The notes below the pieces were generated by a model. The model did no database searches. It was not told where the DNA came from and was given only the letters and a program-made list of their open reading frames with translations. A stretch of DNA of 64,000 nt from Leptospira interrogans (GTDB lineage Bacteria; Spirochaetota; Leptospiria; Leptospirales; Leptospiraceae): assembly GCF_900156205.1 (NCBI RefSeq), contig NZ_FTNA01000001.1, positions 124,001 through 188,000 on the forward strand. Reading direction: 5' to 3'. Shown here piece by piece: positions 43,494 to 58,624 of the stretch. Each line of letters begins with the position of its first letter. Position 1 is the first letter of the stretch. Position numbers and translations under genes: made by a program.

Positions 43494-44195
43494 TTAATAT
43501 TGGATTTGTTTCCATCGAATGGTTGGATGAGCTGAAGTGCCTTCGGAATTATAATAACCAGTAATCTGAAACAAATAGTATTCATTTCCTGTGTTGGAAC
43601 GGATTACAAAAACCTTATAATTAGGTTGTAAAAAAGCGAGACTGTAATTAAACCATTTATTGAGTACGTCATTGCCTACGTAATTTGTTTGAATTCCCCC
43701 GCTTGCAAGTTCGGATACGTTCGTATCGGGAGAAAAAGAAGCATTTACACAACCCAAAGCGGTAGAAGTAGAAGAAGCCGCAGTTTCAAAATCGGTAACC
43801 ACAGGATTGGTCATACAAGCCCCACCTTGTCCTTCGGAATGCGTGAGCCCGCTATTAGTTTGAAGTTTAAATCTTTGAAAACCTACATCCCAACCCCCAG
43901 ACATGTCCGGAACAAAAGCTTGGGATTTGTCGGCAAAATTATATTTGATCCAAACGTCATAAGAAACGGATCGAATCCTTGTAGTGAAAGAACCATCTCC
44001 ATTTGGTTCCGTAGAAATGATTTTGGACCGAGTAGATTCTTCGATTTGTTTTTGTAGATCGAGAAGCGCTTGTTGGAACGCGACCTCATTTTGATCGACG
44101 GCGGGATGTTGTCTTGCACATTGAAAAAGAACGAAAATCCCGAACCAAAAACAAGTATGTTTCAAAAATTGTTTGAGAATCGGGAATCGGTTCAT
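43494..44195 (-). CDS. HmuY-like heme-binding lipoprotein
   Basis: A 233-residue lipoprotein with lipobox FVLFQCAR (Cys about 26). The body has [25 protein letters not shown], typical of HmuY ('W-DI-F-R----TN-G'), and near the C terminus [22 protein letters not shown], also HmuY-like. In Bacteroidetes, HmuY is a hemophore that passes heme to the TonB receptor HmuR. Here the gene lies 24 bases after another lipoprotein gene and just before the TonB-dependent receptor, so the same handover is likely. Heme-ligand residues cannot be assigned by eye. Confidence 0.78.
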   Translation of the reverse strand: MNRFPILKQFLKHTCFWFGIFVLFQCARQHPAVDQNEVAFQQALLDLQKQIEESTRSKIISTEPNGDGSFTTRIRSVSYDVWIKYNFADKSQAFVPDMSGGWDVGFQRFKLQTNSGLTHSEGQGGACMTNPVVTDFETAASSTSTALGCVNASFSPDTNVSELASGGIQTNYVGNDVLNKWFNYSLAFLQPNYKVFVIRSNTGNEYYLFQITGYYNSEGTSAHPTIRWKQIQY

Positions 44196-44219
44196 TTTAG
44201 ATCAATAGAAATCTAAATT

Positions 44220-44798
44220 TTACTGTAGTTGGAACGTGGTCGTAGGAGATTCCGCGGTTCTACTTGCAAGATAAAAAACGAAGTAGTAATCCCCACCTTT
44301 TGTAGCATTTAAAGTGTAAGTGTAAGGACCATCTCCAGCTGCAGAACCATATTGACCTTCGCTACTTGTTGTGTAAGTCGATCTTGTAGTATCTTGGCTA
44401 GAATCGGCAAGTGGGCAAGAAGAAGTATTATAAATCAAAGGTGCATTCTCATTACTGGAAGTCCCTTCATCAAAATCAGCAACGTTTCGTCCGGTAAAAA
44501 CGATTCTAGTTCCGTTGACCGCACCTGTCACTTTTACGGCTGCAATGGAATGATTCACAAACGGAACCTTACCGTAAACAAGAGTTTGAATGGAAGTAGT
44601 TGCGGTCATCGCAGGCAAAGAAGCGACTTTCCCCTTTACGGTTGCCGAACAGTTATAACTGGGTGAACCAGAAGCTAAACCTACCAAAATTAATAACGGA
44701 TCTATATCGTCTTTTTTGTCGTCTTTACAATTTAAGAATACACTAAAAATCAGACTGAAAATGACTGTTGTATTTATACATTTTTGAATTTTTCTCAT
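44220..44798 (-). CDS. lipoprotein, first gene of heme-uptake operon
   Basis: A 192-residue lipoprotein with signal and lipobox [19 protein letters not shown] (Cys about 24), followed by a Lys/Asp-rich surface-type spacer. The mature part is Thr/Ser-rich with a [12 protein letters not shown] start, an [11 protein letters not shown] pair (two further cysteines, perhaps a disulfide) and a C-terminal [12 protein letters not shown] strand. No family is recognised. AGGAAAAGGG just before the ATG is a good ribosome binding site. It precedes the HmuY-like gene by 24 bases and is probably coexpressed under iron or heme control. Confidence 0.7.
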   Translation of the reverse strand: MRKIQKCINTTVIFSLIFSVFLNCKDDKKDDIDPLLILVGLASGSPSYNCSATVKGKVASLPAMTATTSIQTLVYGKVPFVNHSIAAVKVTGAVNGTRIVFTGRNVADFDEGTSSNENAPLIYNTSSCPLADSSQDTTRSTYTTSSEGQYGSAAGDGPYTYTLNATKGGDYYFVFYLASRTAESPTTTFQLQ

Positions 44799-45269
44799 AT
44801 TGAACCCTTTTCCTAATTTTGGATCATCTTGAAAACGTGAAGATGAGAGTCAAACTCAAAATCAGGATAAAGTAAAACAAATTTGGATTTTTAACGTAAA
44901 TTTGTTTTAAAGAAAACTATAGGTCGTTTTCTAAAGTGGTAGTTCCTACATTTTCAAAATTTATTTGTAAAATTGCAATTTGCAGTAGTTCCCACATTTT
45001 TATGTAAAAGTTCAGTTATATAAAACTTAGTTTCTTACACAAAATCCAAGTTGTTTGTAGAATCAAACCTTATTAAAAAAGGTTTTACTTAGAAATTTGT
45101 GAAACTCTAATTTTGTAGAGAATCTTGTATGAGTTCCCACATTATCGAAATTAGAGCATCCCATTCTAAAAAGTGGGAGTTCCTAGAATTGCACAAATTT
45201 GGCGGTCAAGTTTTGAAATCTAAACTTATACACGACATTTTATTTTTGATTGGTTGAAAAATAACTTAG
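44799..45269. other. non-coding region with composite repeat
   Basis: No gene. It includes an inverted composite repeat (44936-45000), the GAGTTCCCACATTATC and GTGGGAGTTCCTAGAATT motifs near 45128 and 45173, and the divergent promoters of the heme operon and the LRR lipoprotein gene. Confidence 0.6.
44936..45000 (-). repeat. composite GTGGGAACT repeat, inverted copy 5
   Basis: GTGGTAGTTCCTACATTTTC, then TTTATTTGTAAAATTGCAAT and GCAGTAGTTCCCACATTTT, the reverse complement of the unit at 18273 with a few substitutions. Confidence 0.7.
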
Positions 45270-45995
45270 ATGATCCAAATCCGCTTTTTTACCTTACTCA
45301 AAATTTTAATTTTTTGTTCTTGGATCTTTTCTTGTTCTTTATTTAAAAAAGAATCCATTCCAGGTCAAATTCCAGTATTTTCTAAAGAAGGTAAGATTCT
45401 CAGATACTATCCATATCAAATCCGTTGGATCGGATTTAATGAAAGTGAATTTCCAGATACGACCAGGTTGGTAGATTTTAGAAATTTAGTTTCACTAGAA
45501 ATTCTACATCCTGAATTTCAGAATTTAGAAGAACTCAGCTCTTTAAAAACGATCGGTTTTTTAAATATAAACGGAACCAAAGTAAAAGAACTTTCTCCTT
45601 TGTCCAAACTAACCAACTTACACAGTTTATATCTAGGAGAAACTTCAGTAGATGAGAAAGACCTAAAACAATATTCCGAAATCGGAAAATTGACTAAATT
45701 AGGTTTGTATAAAACGAAAATCAAAGATCTATCTTTTATCGGCTCAGAATGTAGATTACAACAACTAGACATTCGAAACACTGAAATTTCATCCTTAGAA
45801 CCAATCTCAAATTGTAAAAATTTATTAGAACTTAGAATCGGGCATACTAAAATCAGAGAAATACATCCGGTCTACGAAATGAACCATTTACGTTATCTAG
45901 AATGGTCGGAGTTAAATCTATCCAAGGAAGAATTGGATCAAATCCGGAAACGGCTCCCCTATCTAAAGTTAGTTCCAATACATCCAGGATTATAA
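45270..45995 (+). CDS. leucine-rich-repeat lipoprotein
   Basis: A 241-residue lipoprotein. A signal peptide ends in [12 protein letters not shown] (Cys about 22). The body has about six LRR units of roughly 21-23 residues with the pattern LxxLxLxxTxIxxLxPLxxL, for example [23 protein letters not shown] and [17 protein letters not shown] proteins are numerous in pathogenic Leptospira and often surface or secreted. No LPXTG or transmembrane anchor is present beyond the lipid. It converges with the gene at 46008. Confidence 0.75.
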   Translation: MIQIRFFTLLKILIFCSWIFSCSLFKKESIPGQIPVFSKEGKILRYYPYQIRWIGFNESEFPDTTRLVDFRNLVSLEILHPEFQNLEELSSLKTIGFLNINGTKVKELSPLSKLTNLHSLYLGETSVDEKDLKQYSEIGKLTKLGLYKTKIKDLSFIGSECRLQQLDIRNTEISSLEPISNCKNLLELRIGHTKIREIHPVYEMNHLRYLEWSELNLSKEELDQIRKRLPYLKLVPIHPGL

Positions 45996-46007
45996 TATTT
46001 TAATTTT

Positions 46008-46760
46008 TTAATATACAAAAGATCCAAAATTAATATGATTATCATATAATAGAATATCTCCTTTTTCGATAGGAATTTTTTCCGCTGTAACCTGTCCAGT
46101 GGTTTCGATGGTTTCTAAAGCTCGAACTGAATATTTTTGTCCGTTTTCTTTTTCTAATACAACGGTTGCGTTTTTTCTCACTCTAGAAAGTCTAAGCCCC
46201 CAAACCTCTAAGATTTTTCCATTACTTTCCAAAACGAGCGCGCTAATTTTACTCGGATCGGAAGACGCAGATTTTCTATAAACTCCGATCGAATTCCCAG
46301 GCATAAAATCTGGTTCAATAAAAATAAAATTAGGCCGGTTAGATTCGATTTGAAAAGAAAGATGATCACAATCGTAAGCTCTTACTAAAGCCCATCTGTT
46401 TCCGGATTCCTTGTTTGTAAAAACCCTACAAGATTCAGGAATTAACTCAGCCCCTCGAGCAGTAAACTTTACAATTCCTTCAATTCTAGTTTCTTCTCGG
46501 TTTTTACTAAGTGTCACGCTCAATTGTACAAAAACAAATTTATTCTGTTTTCGGGTCGTGTCTAAAAATAACTGTCTTACAAAATAACCTTCTTCTAATT
46601 TTTGGATATTAGAATAATATTCTCCGGATAACAAAGGCAAGGTGGTCTTGAGAGTGGGTAAATTTTCCGTTTTTGAATGGTTAAACGAACAAAACTCAAT
46701 CAAAGAAATGTAAATCGTAAAAGATAGCAAATAATACTGTTTCTTTTTTAAACTAAACAT
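46008..46760 (-). CDS. hypothetical exported protein
   Basis: About 250 residues. The open frame starts at 46781 (MEFSTILM), but the first seven codons lie inside a MITE-like repeat. The ATG at 46760 ([14 protein letters not shown]) is immediately outside the repeat and is preferred. The N terminus looks like a signal peptide, possibly a lipoprotein signal (ISLIEFCSF). The rest is beta-rich: [37 protein letters not shown] and [16 protein letters not shown] recognise no family. It lies convergent to the LRR lipoprotein gene. Confidence 0.6.
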   Translation of the reverse strand: MFSLKKKQYYLLSFTIYISLIEFCSFNHSKTENLPTLKTTLPLLSGEYYSNIQKLEEGYFVRQLFLDTTRKQNKFVFVQLSVTLSKNREETRIEGIVKFTARGAELIPESCRVFTNKESGNRWALVRAYDCDHLSFQIESNRPNFIFIEPDFMPGNSIGVYRKSASSDPSKISALVLESNGKILEVWGLRLSRVRKNATVVLEKENGQKYSVRALETIETTGQVTAEKIPIEKGDILLYDNHINFGSFVY

Positions 46761-47198
46761 TAGAATTGTTGAAAATTCCATAGTGAAGATTTGTAAAACG
46801 TTTCATGTTCATTTCAATACAACAAAAACAGATGGAAAATTAATTTTTCTATAAATCTATTAAAGTGAGTTTTCACAAAACGACAAATTCTAAATTTCTA
46901 AGTTAAATTACAGATTCTCAATCAATTTTTATAGAATTGAATTTCTCTATAAAAATTGTGGGAACTAACCACAGTTTTATATCTTACAGTAAAATTTTTA
47001 ATATTCGACCTTATCAGTTATTTAGGTTTTTAACACCTAAAGTCGTTGATCAGACATTATAATTTGTCGACATGATTTTAATACAATTTATAAAGCCGCT
47101 CTAACCAAAAACAAACATGTTGAATTACATTCTAAATCGCGCATATAGATTTGTACAAACCCAGCAATAGTCTCTTGAACGCGCCATTTTGCTTACGT
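46761..47198. other. non-coding region with MITE copy
   Basis: No gene. It starts with the diverged MITE copy (46763-46858), followed by a GTGGGAACTAACCACAG motif near 46960 and AT-rich sequence up to the YbaB gene. Confidence 0.6.
46763..46858 (-). mobile_element. MITE-like element, diverged copy 4
   Basis: It begins TAGAATTGTTGAAAATTCCA at 46761 and ends AATTAATTTTTCTATAAATC near 46858. It has the opposite orientation to the first two copies and more substitutions. Its left edge touches the ATG of the gene at 46760, so the insertion replaced that gene's leader. Confidence 0.6.
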
Positions 47199-47504
<306 letters not shown>

Positions 47505-47608
47505 TTTATATTCCCTCTCAAAAAACTTTTAACTATGATTTTTTTACAAACCCAAACGATCGATCGAAAATTTTTTCGATCCAATTTCAAAAACGTTAAA
47601 ATAAGAAA

Positions 47609-48964
47609 TTAGAAGGAGAGTTCCATTCCCAAGGAAGTAAAATACTCAGTGTAGTATTGAGAGAAGGCAGGAAGTCTATACGGTCCCACGTCTGTATAAA
47701 TTACACCCTTGGAAAGATTGTTTCTGAAGTTCATGAAAAAAATCGCGTTCTGAAAACTAGTCTTTCCTCTAAAACTGGCTGAAAAAGAACGCAGTGGTTC
47801 GTCAACCTGGGTATTGATTCCAGAATTTTTTTGAGAGAGTAAATTGTAGTAATTGTTTCCAAAAAATAAAGAATATCTACCTGCCGGATCTAAAAGCATT
47901 GTAAATCCAAGAGTGGTTGCGTCGGATTCGGGAGTAATATAAAGTCCGTTATTTCTAGTATTTGGATCCGCGGAATAACTGTATCTTACATTCAAAATAA
48001 TTTTAGAAAAATCAATAAACATAGAAAAACGAGCCGCTTCCGGATTATAAAATCCTTTGTCTTTTTCTTTATTCAAAACAGAAGTTTGAAATGAAAGACG
48101 TCTAACGGGCTGAATATTTGCCTGCCATTCGATCACCCTACCTCCTGTATTTCCCATCGCCTGATTTCTAAGAACCGGATTGTTTCCAATATTCGGATCT
48201 ATATTTGTAAATTGAGAATTGGCAGAGTAAGTAGAATAAGAAGATCTGTTCGCAATTAAACTTGCATTTCCGAAAGAACTTCCAGAAACAATTTTGGCAC
48301 TAAGGTACTCATTCGGTTGAAAAGAAAATCCGGCCATCGAATAACCCTGATCCCTTTGATCCGCAGTATAAGGAAGAGAATTTCCGGTTTTCAAAATTGC
48401 GTTTACTCCCGGTAAAACTGTATAACTCAATTCAAAGGCGTCTAACTTAGCTTGATTAATTCCTGTTGTAGCTCCGAAAGGGTCCGCTTTTCTTCCTTTG
48501 AAAGAAGGAGACAATTCTGAAAAAGCCAAGGTAGGAAGAACGGAAGTCATCATTTGAAATTTATCTTGTTTTACTCCTAAAAAACGCGCACCTGACCAAC
48601 TTAAATTCGAATCGCTAAATAGAATATCTGGCTGTTTCCAGTTTAAAGTATTGGAGAAATTTCTCCAAACATTCCCCATTCCTGTAAAGTTGAAACCACT
48701 GTTTTCTGTGAGTTCCAAATCTTTTTCTATTTCCTGGAATTTTTTAGAACCTAAAACTTGAAACGTCTGAGTTTCCTTTGATTCTCTTTTTTCTTTGAAG
48801 GTAGGACTGAATTCGTTTTTTTCTTTTAAAGGAGAAAATTCCATTTCTTGAAAATTCTCTGGGGTTTTGACCTGAGTAATAGATAAAAGAACCCCTAACC
48901 CAACCGCAGAAAGGCTACTAATAAACAAAGAGGATTGAATATTGATGACCCCGATGATTTTCAT
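47609..48964 (-). CDS. predicted outer-membrane beta-barrel protein
   Basis: A 451-residue protein. An N-terminal hydrophobic region ([18 protein letters not shown]) serves as signal or anchor and is followed by a charged, probably disordered segment (about 35-90). The rest alternates short amphipathic strands with turns rich in Gly, Asn and Ser ([22 protein letters not shown]) and ends in Phe (LGMELSF). This is the usual look of a Leptospira outer-membrane porin-like protein. No family name is assigned. The gene is upstream of ybaB on the same strand. Confidence 0.6.
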   Translation of the reverse strand: MKIIGVINIQSSLFISSLSAVGLGVLLSITQVKTPENFQEMEFSPLKEKNEFSPTFKEKRESKETQTFQVLGSKKFQEIEKDLELTENSGFNFTGMGNVWRNFSNTLNWKQPDILFSDSNLSWSGARFLGVKQDKFQMMTSVLPTLAFSELSPSFKGRKADPFGATTGINQAKLDAFELSYTVLPGVNAILKTGNSLPYTADQRDQGYSMAGFSFQPNEYLSAKIVSGSSFGNASLIANRSSYSTYSANSQFTNIDPNIGNNPVLRNQAMGNTGGRVIEWQANIQPVRRLSFQTSVLNKEKDKGFYNPEAARFSMFIDFSKIILNVRYSYSADPNTRNNGLYITPESDATTLGFTMLLDPAGRYSLFFGNNYYNLLSQKNSGINTQVDEPLRSFSASFRGKTSFQNAIFFMNFRNNLSKGVIYTDVGPYRLPAFSQYYTEYFTSLGMELSF

Positions 48965-49221
48965 GTTCTTAATTTATTATCGGTAATCAGAATCGAAGGA
49001 CTAGTCTCAAATATAGATCCCATTCCACGGAATAATCCCGAAAAAGTTATTCGGATAAAAAAATTCTCCTCTCAAAATCTGTTTGATTTGGACTGTATAA
49101 AAACAAATAAACAATATTTCAAAAATAAGTCTTTTTCTCTACAGTTTGAAATTTTTTCCATGTTTAGGAAAGAAATTTTTTCAGGATTTTGTCGCATTAT
49201 TACGGCGTAGATTAATGGTCT

Positions 49222-50860
<1,639 letters not shown>

Positions 50861-50869
50861 CCAAGTTCT

Positions 50870-51928
50870 TTAAGGAATCAATTCTATTCCTAAAATCAAC
50901 ATTGCATCTCCATAAGAGTAAAATCTAAATTTTTCTTGGATCGCTTTTTGATACGCTTTTAAAATCAATTCTTTTCCTGCAAATGCGGAAACTAATAAAA
51001 GCAAACTGGAACCCGGAAGATGAAAGTTTGTGATAAGACCTTGACAACTTTGTAATCTATTTTCTGGAAGAATAAAAAGCTCCGTAACTCCTGGACCGGA
51101 ACAAAAGGTATTGGTAACCGGATCGTAAGCAGATTCGAGCGCTCTCAAAGTAGTGGTTCCGATTGAAAAAATTCTTCTTCTTTCTTTTTTAGCGAGATTC
51201 AACATTTGTGCACTCGATTCTTCTAAAAAAAAATCTTCCCTATGTAATTTTTGATTTTGAAAATTTTCTTCCGTAAGTGGTTGAAAAGTCCCATACCCTA
51301 CCTTGAGTTCTAAAGTGCAGAATTGTATTTTTTTTTCTTTCAAAGTTTTGAATATATTTTCCGAAAAATGCAAACCTGCGGTTGGCGCAGCTACCGAACC
51401 AGGTGTTTTTGCAAACAGAGTTTGGTATCTGATTTCGTCTTCAGAATCTGCGTTTCTTTTGAGATAGGGAGGAATTGGAATCTCTCCGATTTGTTGAAAA
51501 TCCTCTTCTTGAAGCGAGTGCTTGGGTTTTAGAAATACAAATTCTTCTTCTTTTCTTTCTATCGTGAATAAAATCTGCTTTGTTTTTTCATCGCAGAGTT
51601 GTTCTCCCATCTTTAATTTTTTAGAGTTTCTAATTTTACATTTCCAAAGTGATTCTTTTTCTTCCAGAAACATGGCTTCGTGAATTCTGGCTTTAGTTTT
51701 AGATCTAAGATAAACCCTACGTTTACTTACTTTGGTATGATTGGCAACTAGTAGATCCCCCTCTTTTAAATAAGAAATCACATTTTTAAAGGAAGGTTCA
51801 CTCGAAATTGTCCCCGTATTTACATCCAAGACCATCAGTCTACTTTCATCCCGATTGGCTACCGGATAACGTGCAATCCTTTCTTCGGACAATATAAACT
51901 CGAATTCTTTGAGGTCTTTAAATAACAT
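50870..51928 (-). CDS. queA: tRNA preQ1(34) S-adenosylmethionine ribosyltransferase-isomerase
   Basis: A 352-residue QueA, which transfers and isomerises the ribosyl group of SAM onto preQ1 in tRNA to give epoxyqueuosine. Family blocks are [19 protein letters not shown] near the N terminus, [34 protein letters not shown] and [19 protein letters not shown] near the C terminus. Length is normal. It is divergently oriented to the GT87-type gene at 52124. Confidence 0.95.
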   Translation of the reverse strand: MLFKDLKEFEFILSEERIARYPVANRDESRLMVLDVNTGTISSEPSFKNVISYLKEGDLLVANHTKVSKRRVYLRSKTKARIHEAMFLEEKESLWKCKIRNSKKLKMGEQLCDEKTKQILFTIERKEEEFVFLKPKHSLQEEDFQQIGEIPIPPYLKRNADSEDEIRYQTLFAKTPGSVAAPTAGLHFSENIFKTLKEKKIQFCTLELKVGYGTFQPLTEENFQNQKLHREDFFLEESSAQMLNLAKKERRRIFSIGTTTLRALESAYDPVTNTFCSGPGVTELFILPENRLQSCQGLITNFHLPGSSLLLLVSAFAGKELILKAYQKAIQEKFRFYSYGDAMLILGIELIP

Positions 51929-52123
51929 CTTTTTTGAATGAGCGGTGTAACGTTGCTAAATTTTTTAGATTAAAAGCTATCTCAAGAAATTTTTTTCAAA
52001 TATGGCTCAAAACCATTTTTAAGTTAAATTTTATTTTAGAGACCCGTTTTAATAAAAAACAATTTGATAGAGGTTTTGTATACAGAAGTGAGAGATAAAT
52101 CTGCTTCACGAGTCGGCCCATAG

Positions 52124-53569
52124 TTGAATACTCCTTTTAGAAACAAAGCAGAAAAGAAAATGGATGATTTTTTATTGATTGGCTTTTCTAACGGAATTGA
52201 AAAGTGTTTCAGAATGCAATTGAGAAACTGGATTGTTGCAGGAACCGTTTTATTTTTTTCTCTCTTCTTTATCAACGGTATATTCAAATCCGAAAACAGA
52301 TCTGATTTTCGGGACTATTATAATGCTTCGATCCGATTCACTCAAGAAAACAATTTATACAACTTAGATCAAATCGAAGTAATTCTTGCAAAACTTCGAT
52401 CGGGCGAAATTAAAATTGAAGAGATTTTTACTCCAAAAGTTTTTCTACAACTGAAAGATATGATGGAAGGGGTAGGTTCTTATATCTATCCGCCTACGTT
52501 TGCTTTTTTGCTCATTCCGATTTCTCTGTTTCCGTATGGAATTGCGTCTGCAATTTTTCTTACGTTGAATTTTCTGGCTTTGTTAGGTTCTCTGTATATT
52601 CTTTCCATTCGCTTTCATCGAAAAGGAAATTTACTTTTTATCATTGCTCTTTGTATTCTTAATTTGAAATTTTTAGAAAATCACCAAAACAACAACCAGG
52701 TCAGCTTGATTCTAATCTTTTTGATTTTGACTTCGGTTCATACCAACAAAAATTGGTTATCCGGTTTTTTACTTTCTCTCGCAATCGTAATCAAACTGAC
52801 TCCGGGAGCCTTTCTTCTCTTTTTTCTAATGCAAAAACGTTACTGGGCAATTTTTTATACGTTTGTATTCGTTCTATTTTGGATTTTACTTCCTTGTTTG
52901 TATGCGCCTTCGTTTACGATTGAGATGACTTTAACTTGGAAACAATTGATTTTAGATAATTATTTAAAATCGCCTCTGTTTAGGGCCTGGAAAAATAACC
53001 AAAGTTTGAACGCAACTCTTGCAAAATATTTTTTAAATTATGCAGACGTTCTAAACCAATCTCGATTTGGGTATCCTCTCCAAGAATTGAATGAATTAGT
53101 TGTTAAAGGAATGTATTATATATTTTCTTTAGTCCTCGTAATTCCGTTTTTTTGGAAAGTATTTACAAAACGTAATGTAGAATTGACTCTGGGTTGTCTG
53201 TTTGTTTTTTCAATTGTATTTAGCGGAATTTCTTGGATACACTCTTTCGTTTTTCTTTTATATCCTTCCGGGATTTTACTCGATCGGATTTGGTCTTTTA
53301 CAGAACATTCGGTTCTTCCTTTTTGGAAAACAAGTTCCAATCCTCTTCCAAAAAGAATTATAAATTCCATAAAACTTATATTTGAAAAAGATAAAGTGTC
53401 TTTTTATTTTATAGCAAGCTCAGTTTTAATTCTTCTTTTTAACCGTTCGATTTTAGGTAACGGTTTAGAAGAAAAATTAATGATGGCTTCTTATCTTTTG
53501 TATTTTGCAATTTTTCAATATGTTTTACTTTTATTTTCTCTGAAGTATTCAACTTCAGAAAAAAATTAA
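52124..53569 (+). CDS. GT87 (DUF2029)-type membrane glycosyltransferase
   Basis: Up to 481 residues; the start at 52124 is the longest, and Met13 (52160) or Met31 are alternatives. It is a multi-pass GT-C protein: FRDYYNASIRFTQENNLYNL in the first large loop carries the Asp expected of polyprenyl-phosphate mannosyltransferase-like enzymes, followed by SYIYPPTFAFLLIPISLFPYG. About ten membrane helices follow. The sugar is unknown. It begins the plus-strand cluster of envelope-glycan genes running to about 62597. Confidence 0.75.
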   Translation: MNTPFRNKAEKKMDDFLLIGFSNGIEKCFRMQLRNWIVAGTVLFFSLFFINGIFKSENRSDFRDYYNASIRFTQENNLYNLDQIEVILAKLRSGEIKIEEIFTPKVFLQLKDMMEGVGSYIYPPTFAFLLIPISLFPYGIASAIFLTLNFLALLGSLYILSIRFHRKGNLLFIIALCILNLKFLENHQNNNQVSLILIFLILTSVHTNKNWLSGFLLSLAIVIKLTPGAFLLFFLMQKRYWAIFYTFVFVLFWILLPCLYAPSFTIEMTLTWKQLILDNYLKSPLFRAWKNNQSLNATLAKYFLNYADVLNQSRFGYPLQELNELVVKGMYYIFSLVLVIPFFWKVFTKRNVELTLGCLFVFSIVFSGISWIHSFVFLLYPSGILLDRIWSFTEHSVLPFWKTSSNPLPKRIINSIKLIFEKDKVSFYFIASSVLILLFNRSILGNGLEEKLMMASYLLYFAIFQYVLLLFSLKYSTSEKN

Positions 53570-53588
53570 AATTGATAACCGATTTACA

Positions 53589-54731
53589 ATGCCAATTCAA
53601 ACCAATGAACTTAAATACAAACCTAGGGTAGGAGTGGATGTTCGTCCTTTGGCCTATGGAATTACGGGAAACTCCAGATACCTTGCTGAAGTTCTAAGAA
53701 GATTGATTCGAAACGATTCTCCTTTAGAATACTATCTCTATTCTAATAAACCGATTCATACAGTATTTTATGATATACTTTCCAATCCAAATTCCAGATT
53801 TTTTATGACCGGCAAATTTCCAGGGATTATTTGGCTTAACTGCACGGTTCCAAAAAGAATCAGTAAGGATCGATTGGATATTTTTTGGGGAACTCTTCAG
53901 TTGCTCCCTCTAATCTGCGGTGGCGCGTTAACCGCGGTCAATTATCATGATCTCAACTTTCGTGCCGCTCCAAAAACGATGACAACCTCAAACTTTTGGC
54001 AGCATAAAATTCTTTCTCCTAAAACGTTAAATCGTGCTGATCTTATATTCTGTCTTTCCGAAAATACACGTCATGATATTTTAAAATTTAAATCAAATCT
54101 AAGTTCGAAATTGAAAGTAGTTTATCCCGGAGTAGAATCTTTTCCTACTTTTCAAGAACCACTTCAAAAACTTCCTGAAAAATTTTTATTTACCATTGGA
54201 ACTTTGGAACCTAGAAAAAATTTGAACACTTTGATCAACGCTTATCTAAAACTAAAAGAACAAAATTCTTCTTATCCCTTTTCACTTGTAATCGCCGGTC
54301 GTTTAGGCTGGAAATCAGAAGGTCTGACAAAACTTTTAAAAGAAGGCAACTTAGAATCCAAAGGAATTTTTTTTGTAGAGAATCCGGTAGACGAAGTTCT
54401 TGCTTGGTTGTATCAAAAATGTTCTGCGTTTTTATTTCCTTCGACCCATGAAGGTTTTGGACTTCCTTTAATAGAGGCTCTTCGAGAAGGAAAAATCTGC
54501 ATCGCTTCTGATATTCCTGTGTTCCATGAAATTTTAGAAAGAGACGTAGATTTATTTGCGGAACCTTTGAGTGTAGATTCTTGGGTTTCTTCTTTATTGC
54601 AATTACCTAATAAAAAACTGAAAAGACCTTCCGTTTGGGATGCGTCTCAGTGGACCTGGGATCAGACTGCAAAAAAAATCGAAGAAGGTTTAATTGATCT
54701 TTGGAAACATAGAAAGGAATTACATCGTTAG
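53589..54731 (+). CDS. GT4-type glycosyltransferase
   Basis: A 380-residue soluble glycosyltransferase with GT-B fold. VGVDVRPLAYGITGNSRYLAEVLRRL is the N-terminal donor/acceptor loop, and the C-terminal donor site has LFTIGTLEPRKNLNTLI and FPSTHEGFGLPLIEALREGK with its EX7E-type glutamates. It probably uses a nucleotide sugar to build an O-antigen or capsule-like chain. It starts 20 bases after the GT87 gene and ends 4 bases before the small membrane protein. Confidence 0.85.
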   Translation: MPIQTNELKYKPRVGVDVRPLAYGITGNSRYLAEVLRRLIRNDSPLEYYLYSNKPIHTVFYDILSNPNSRFFMTGKFPGIIWLNCTVPKRISKDRLDIFWGTLQLLPLICGGALTAVNYHDLNFRAAPKTMTTSNFWQHKILSPKTLNRADLIFCLSENTRHDILKFKSNLSSKLKVVYPGVESFPTFQEPLQKLPEKFLFTIGTLEPRKNLNTLINAYLKLKEQNSSYPFSLVIAGRLGWKSEGLTKLLKEGNLESKGIFFVENPVDEVLAWLYQKCSAFLFPSTHEGFGLPLIEALREGKICIASDIPVFHEILERDVDLFAEPLSVDSWVSSLLQLPNKKLKRPSVWDASQWTWDQTAKKIEEGLIDLWKHRKELHR

Positions 54732-54735
54732 AAAC

Positions 54736-55308
54736 ATGAAGCAGAATGAAAAAAAAATTTACTCCGGCTGGGAATCACTGAACTCAAACCAAGTGGAAAC
54801 TCCGATTCGTCTCAAAATCAATCCGATCCCTCCAGTATTTGTTACTTTAATCGTCTTTGGAGTGTTATACGGTTGTTATTTTGCGGTGGAAATTTCCGCT
54901 ATTTATCTTCAAAAGTTTACCGATTTTCTATTGATTCCAAAGGTTTTAAACCTTCCGATTCTACAAGACCAAAGGTTATATATAGCAGTTGGTGTTATCA
55001 TTTTCGGTTATATAGGACTTGGTTTTATTTTAGATTGGATTCGTTTTATTGGTAGAACATGTTTTACCGTTTTATTTCTGAAAGGAGATTTCCTATTTCT
55101 GGAAAGAAAGTTTTTTTTCGACAAGAATGTCTTTCAGTGGAATCGAAAACAAAATGGAATTCAAGTTATACATAAAACCGGTTTATTAAGAGGATTTTTA
55201 GGTTTGGAAAGAATCGTTATCGTTTCTCCCGATTTTAAAACTCTTTATTCTCCATTTTTTTTTCCGAGTCAAAACGGAAATCTAATCCGAGGATTATTTG
55301 AATATTAA
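54736..55308 (+). CDS. small hypothetical membrane protein
   Basis: About 190 residues. The open frame starts at 54694, overlapping the glycosyltransferase, but the ATG at 54736, 4 bases after that stop, is preferred. Two membrane helices are visible (PVFVTLIVFGVLYGCYFAV and LYIAVGVIIFGYIGLGFIL), then a C-terminal beta-rich stretch (VFQWNRKQNGIQVIHKTGLLRGFLGLERIVI) of PH-like appearance. I do not recognise a family. Position suggests a role in the same envelope pathway. Confidence 0.6.
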   Translation: MKQNEKKIYSGWESLNSNQVETPIRLKINPIPPVFVTLIVFGVLYGCYFAVEISAIYLQKFTDFLLIPKVLNLPILQDQRLYIAVGVIIFGYIGLGFILDWIRFIGRTCFTVLFLKGDFLFLERKFFFDKNVFQWNRKQNGIQVIHKTGLLRGFLGLERIVIVSPDFKTLYSPFFFPSQNGNLIRGLFEY

Positions 55309-55737
55309 AATATGGGAATTTATTTGAATCGAGTCCATTCGGAAATTTTTATCGACAATCTATATTAGAGTTGTTGAAAAATTCCATAGTTGGGATTAAC
55401 AAAACTACTACAATTGACCGTTTTCATAAAATGAGAACAGATGTAGAATTTCATGTTTCAACAACTTCTATTAAATAAATTTTTAATTTAGTGAAAATTA
55501 CAAAAACGAAACTACCTTATATAAAAATTAAATCCGATGAAATTACCTTTAGAATTAACCCAAAAACTGAAAAGAAATCCAATTATCAATTGTATGTTAG
55601 TTCCTGCTACGGATTACGTCGTCTTTGGATTGTTTATAAACTTTTCTCTACCATTAAAAGCTGTAATAGTTTCCATATTTTGAGATTTGACAAGAACCTA
55701 TTAGCACAACTTCAAGAGACATACGTTTAATGGATGT
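55309..55737. other. non-coding region with MITE copy
   Basis: It holds the diverged MITE copy at 55368-55468. A 79-codon open frame (55491-55730, GTG start) has no family match and no ribosome binding site, so it is not called as a gene. Nothing else is seen. Confidence 0.5.
55368..55468 (-). mobile_element. MITE-like element, diverged copy 5
   Basis: 101 bases flanked by TA (55366-55367 and 55469-55470), beginning GAGTTGTTGAAAAATTCCAT and ending TTTCAACAACTTC, with several substitutions and a few extra bases relative to the 98-base copies. Confidence 0.65.
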
Positions 55738-57126
<1,389 letters not shown>

Positions 57127-57197
57127 ATTGAAGTTGTAAGTATATTCTATTTTGAAAAACTGCTCTTCAGATATTCCAAAGCTTGATTTAGACGAAA

Positions 57198-58610
<1,413 letters not shown>

Positions 58611-58624
58611 GATAAAAATCCAAT

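Noticed and set aside
43689..44057. 122-codon plus-strand open frame
   Set aside because: Antisense to the HmuY-like gene, which has a lipobox and family motifs.
55491..55730. 79-codon open frame with GTG start
   Set aside because: No family, no ribosome binding site, directly after a MITE copy; left uncalled, though a small protein cannot be excluded.
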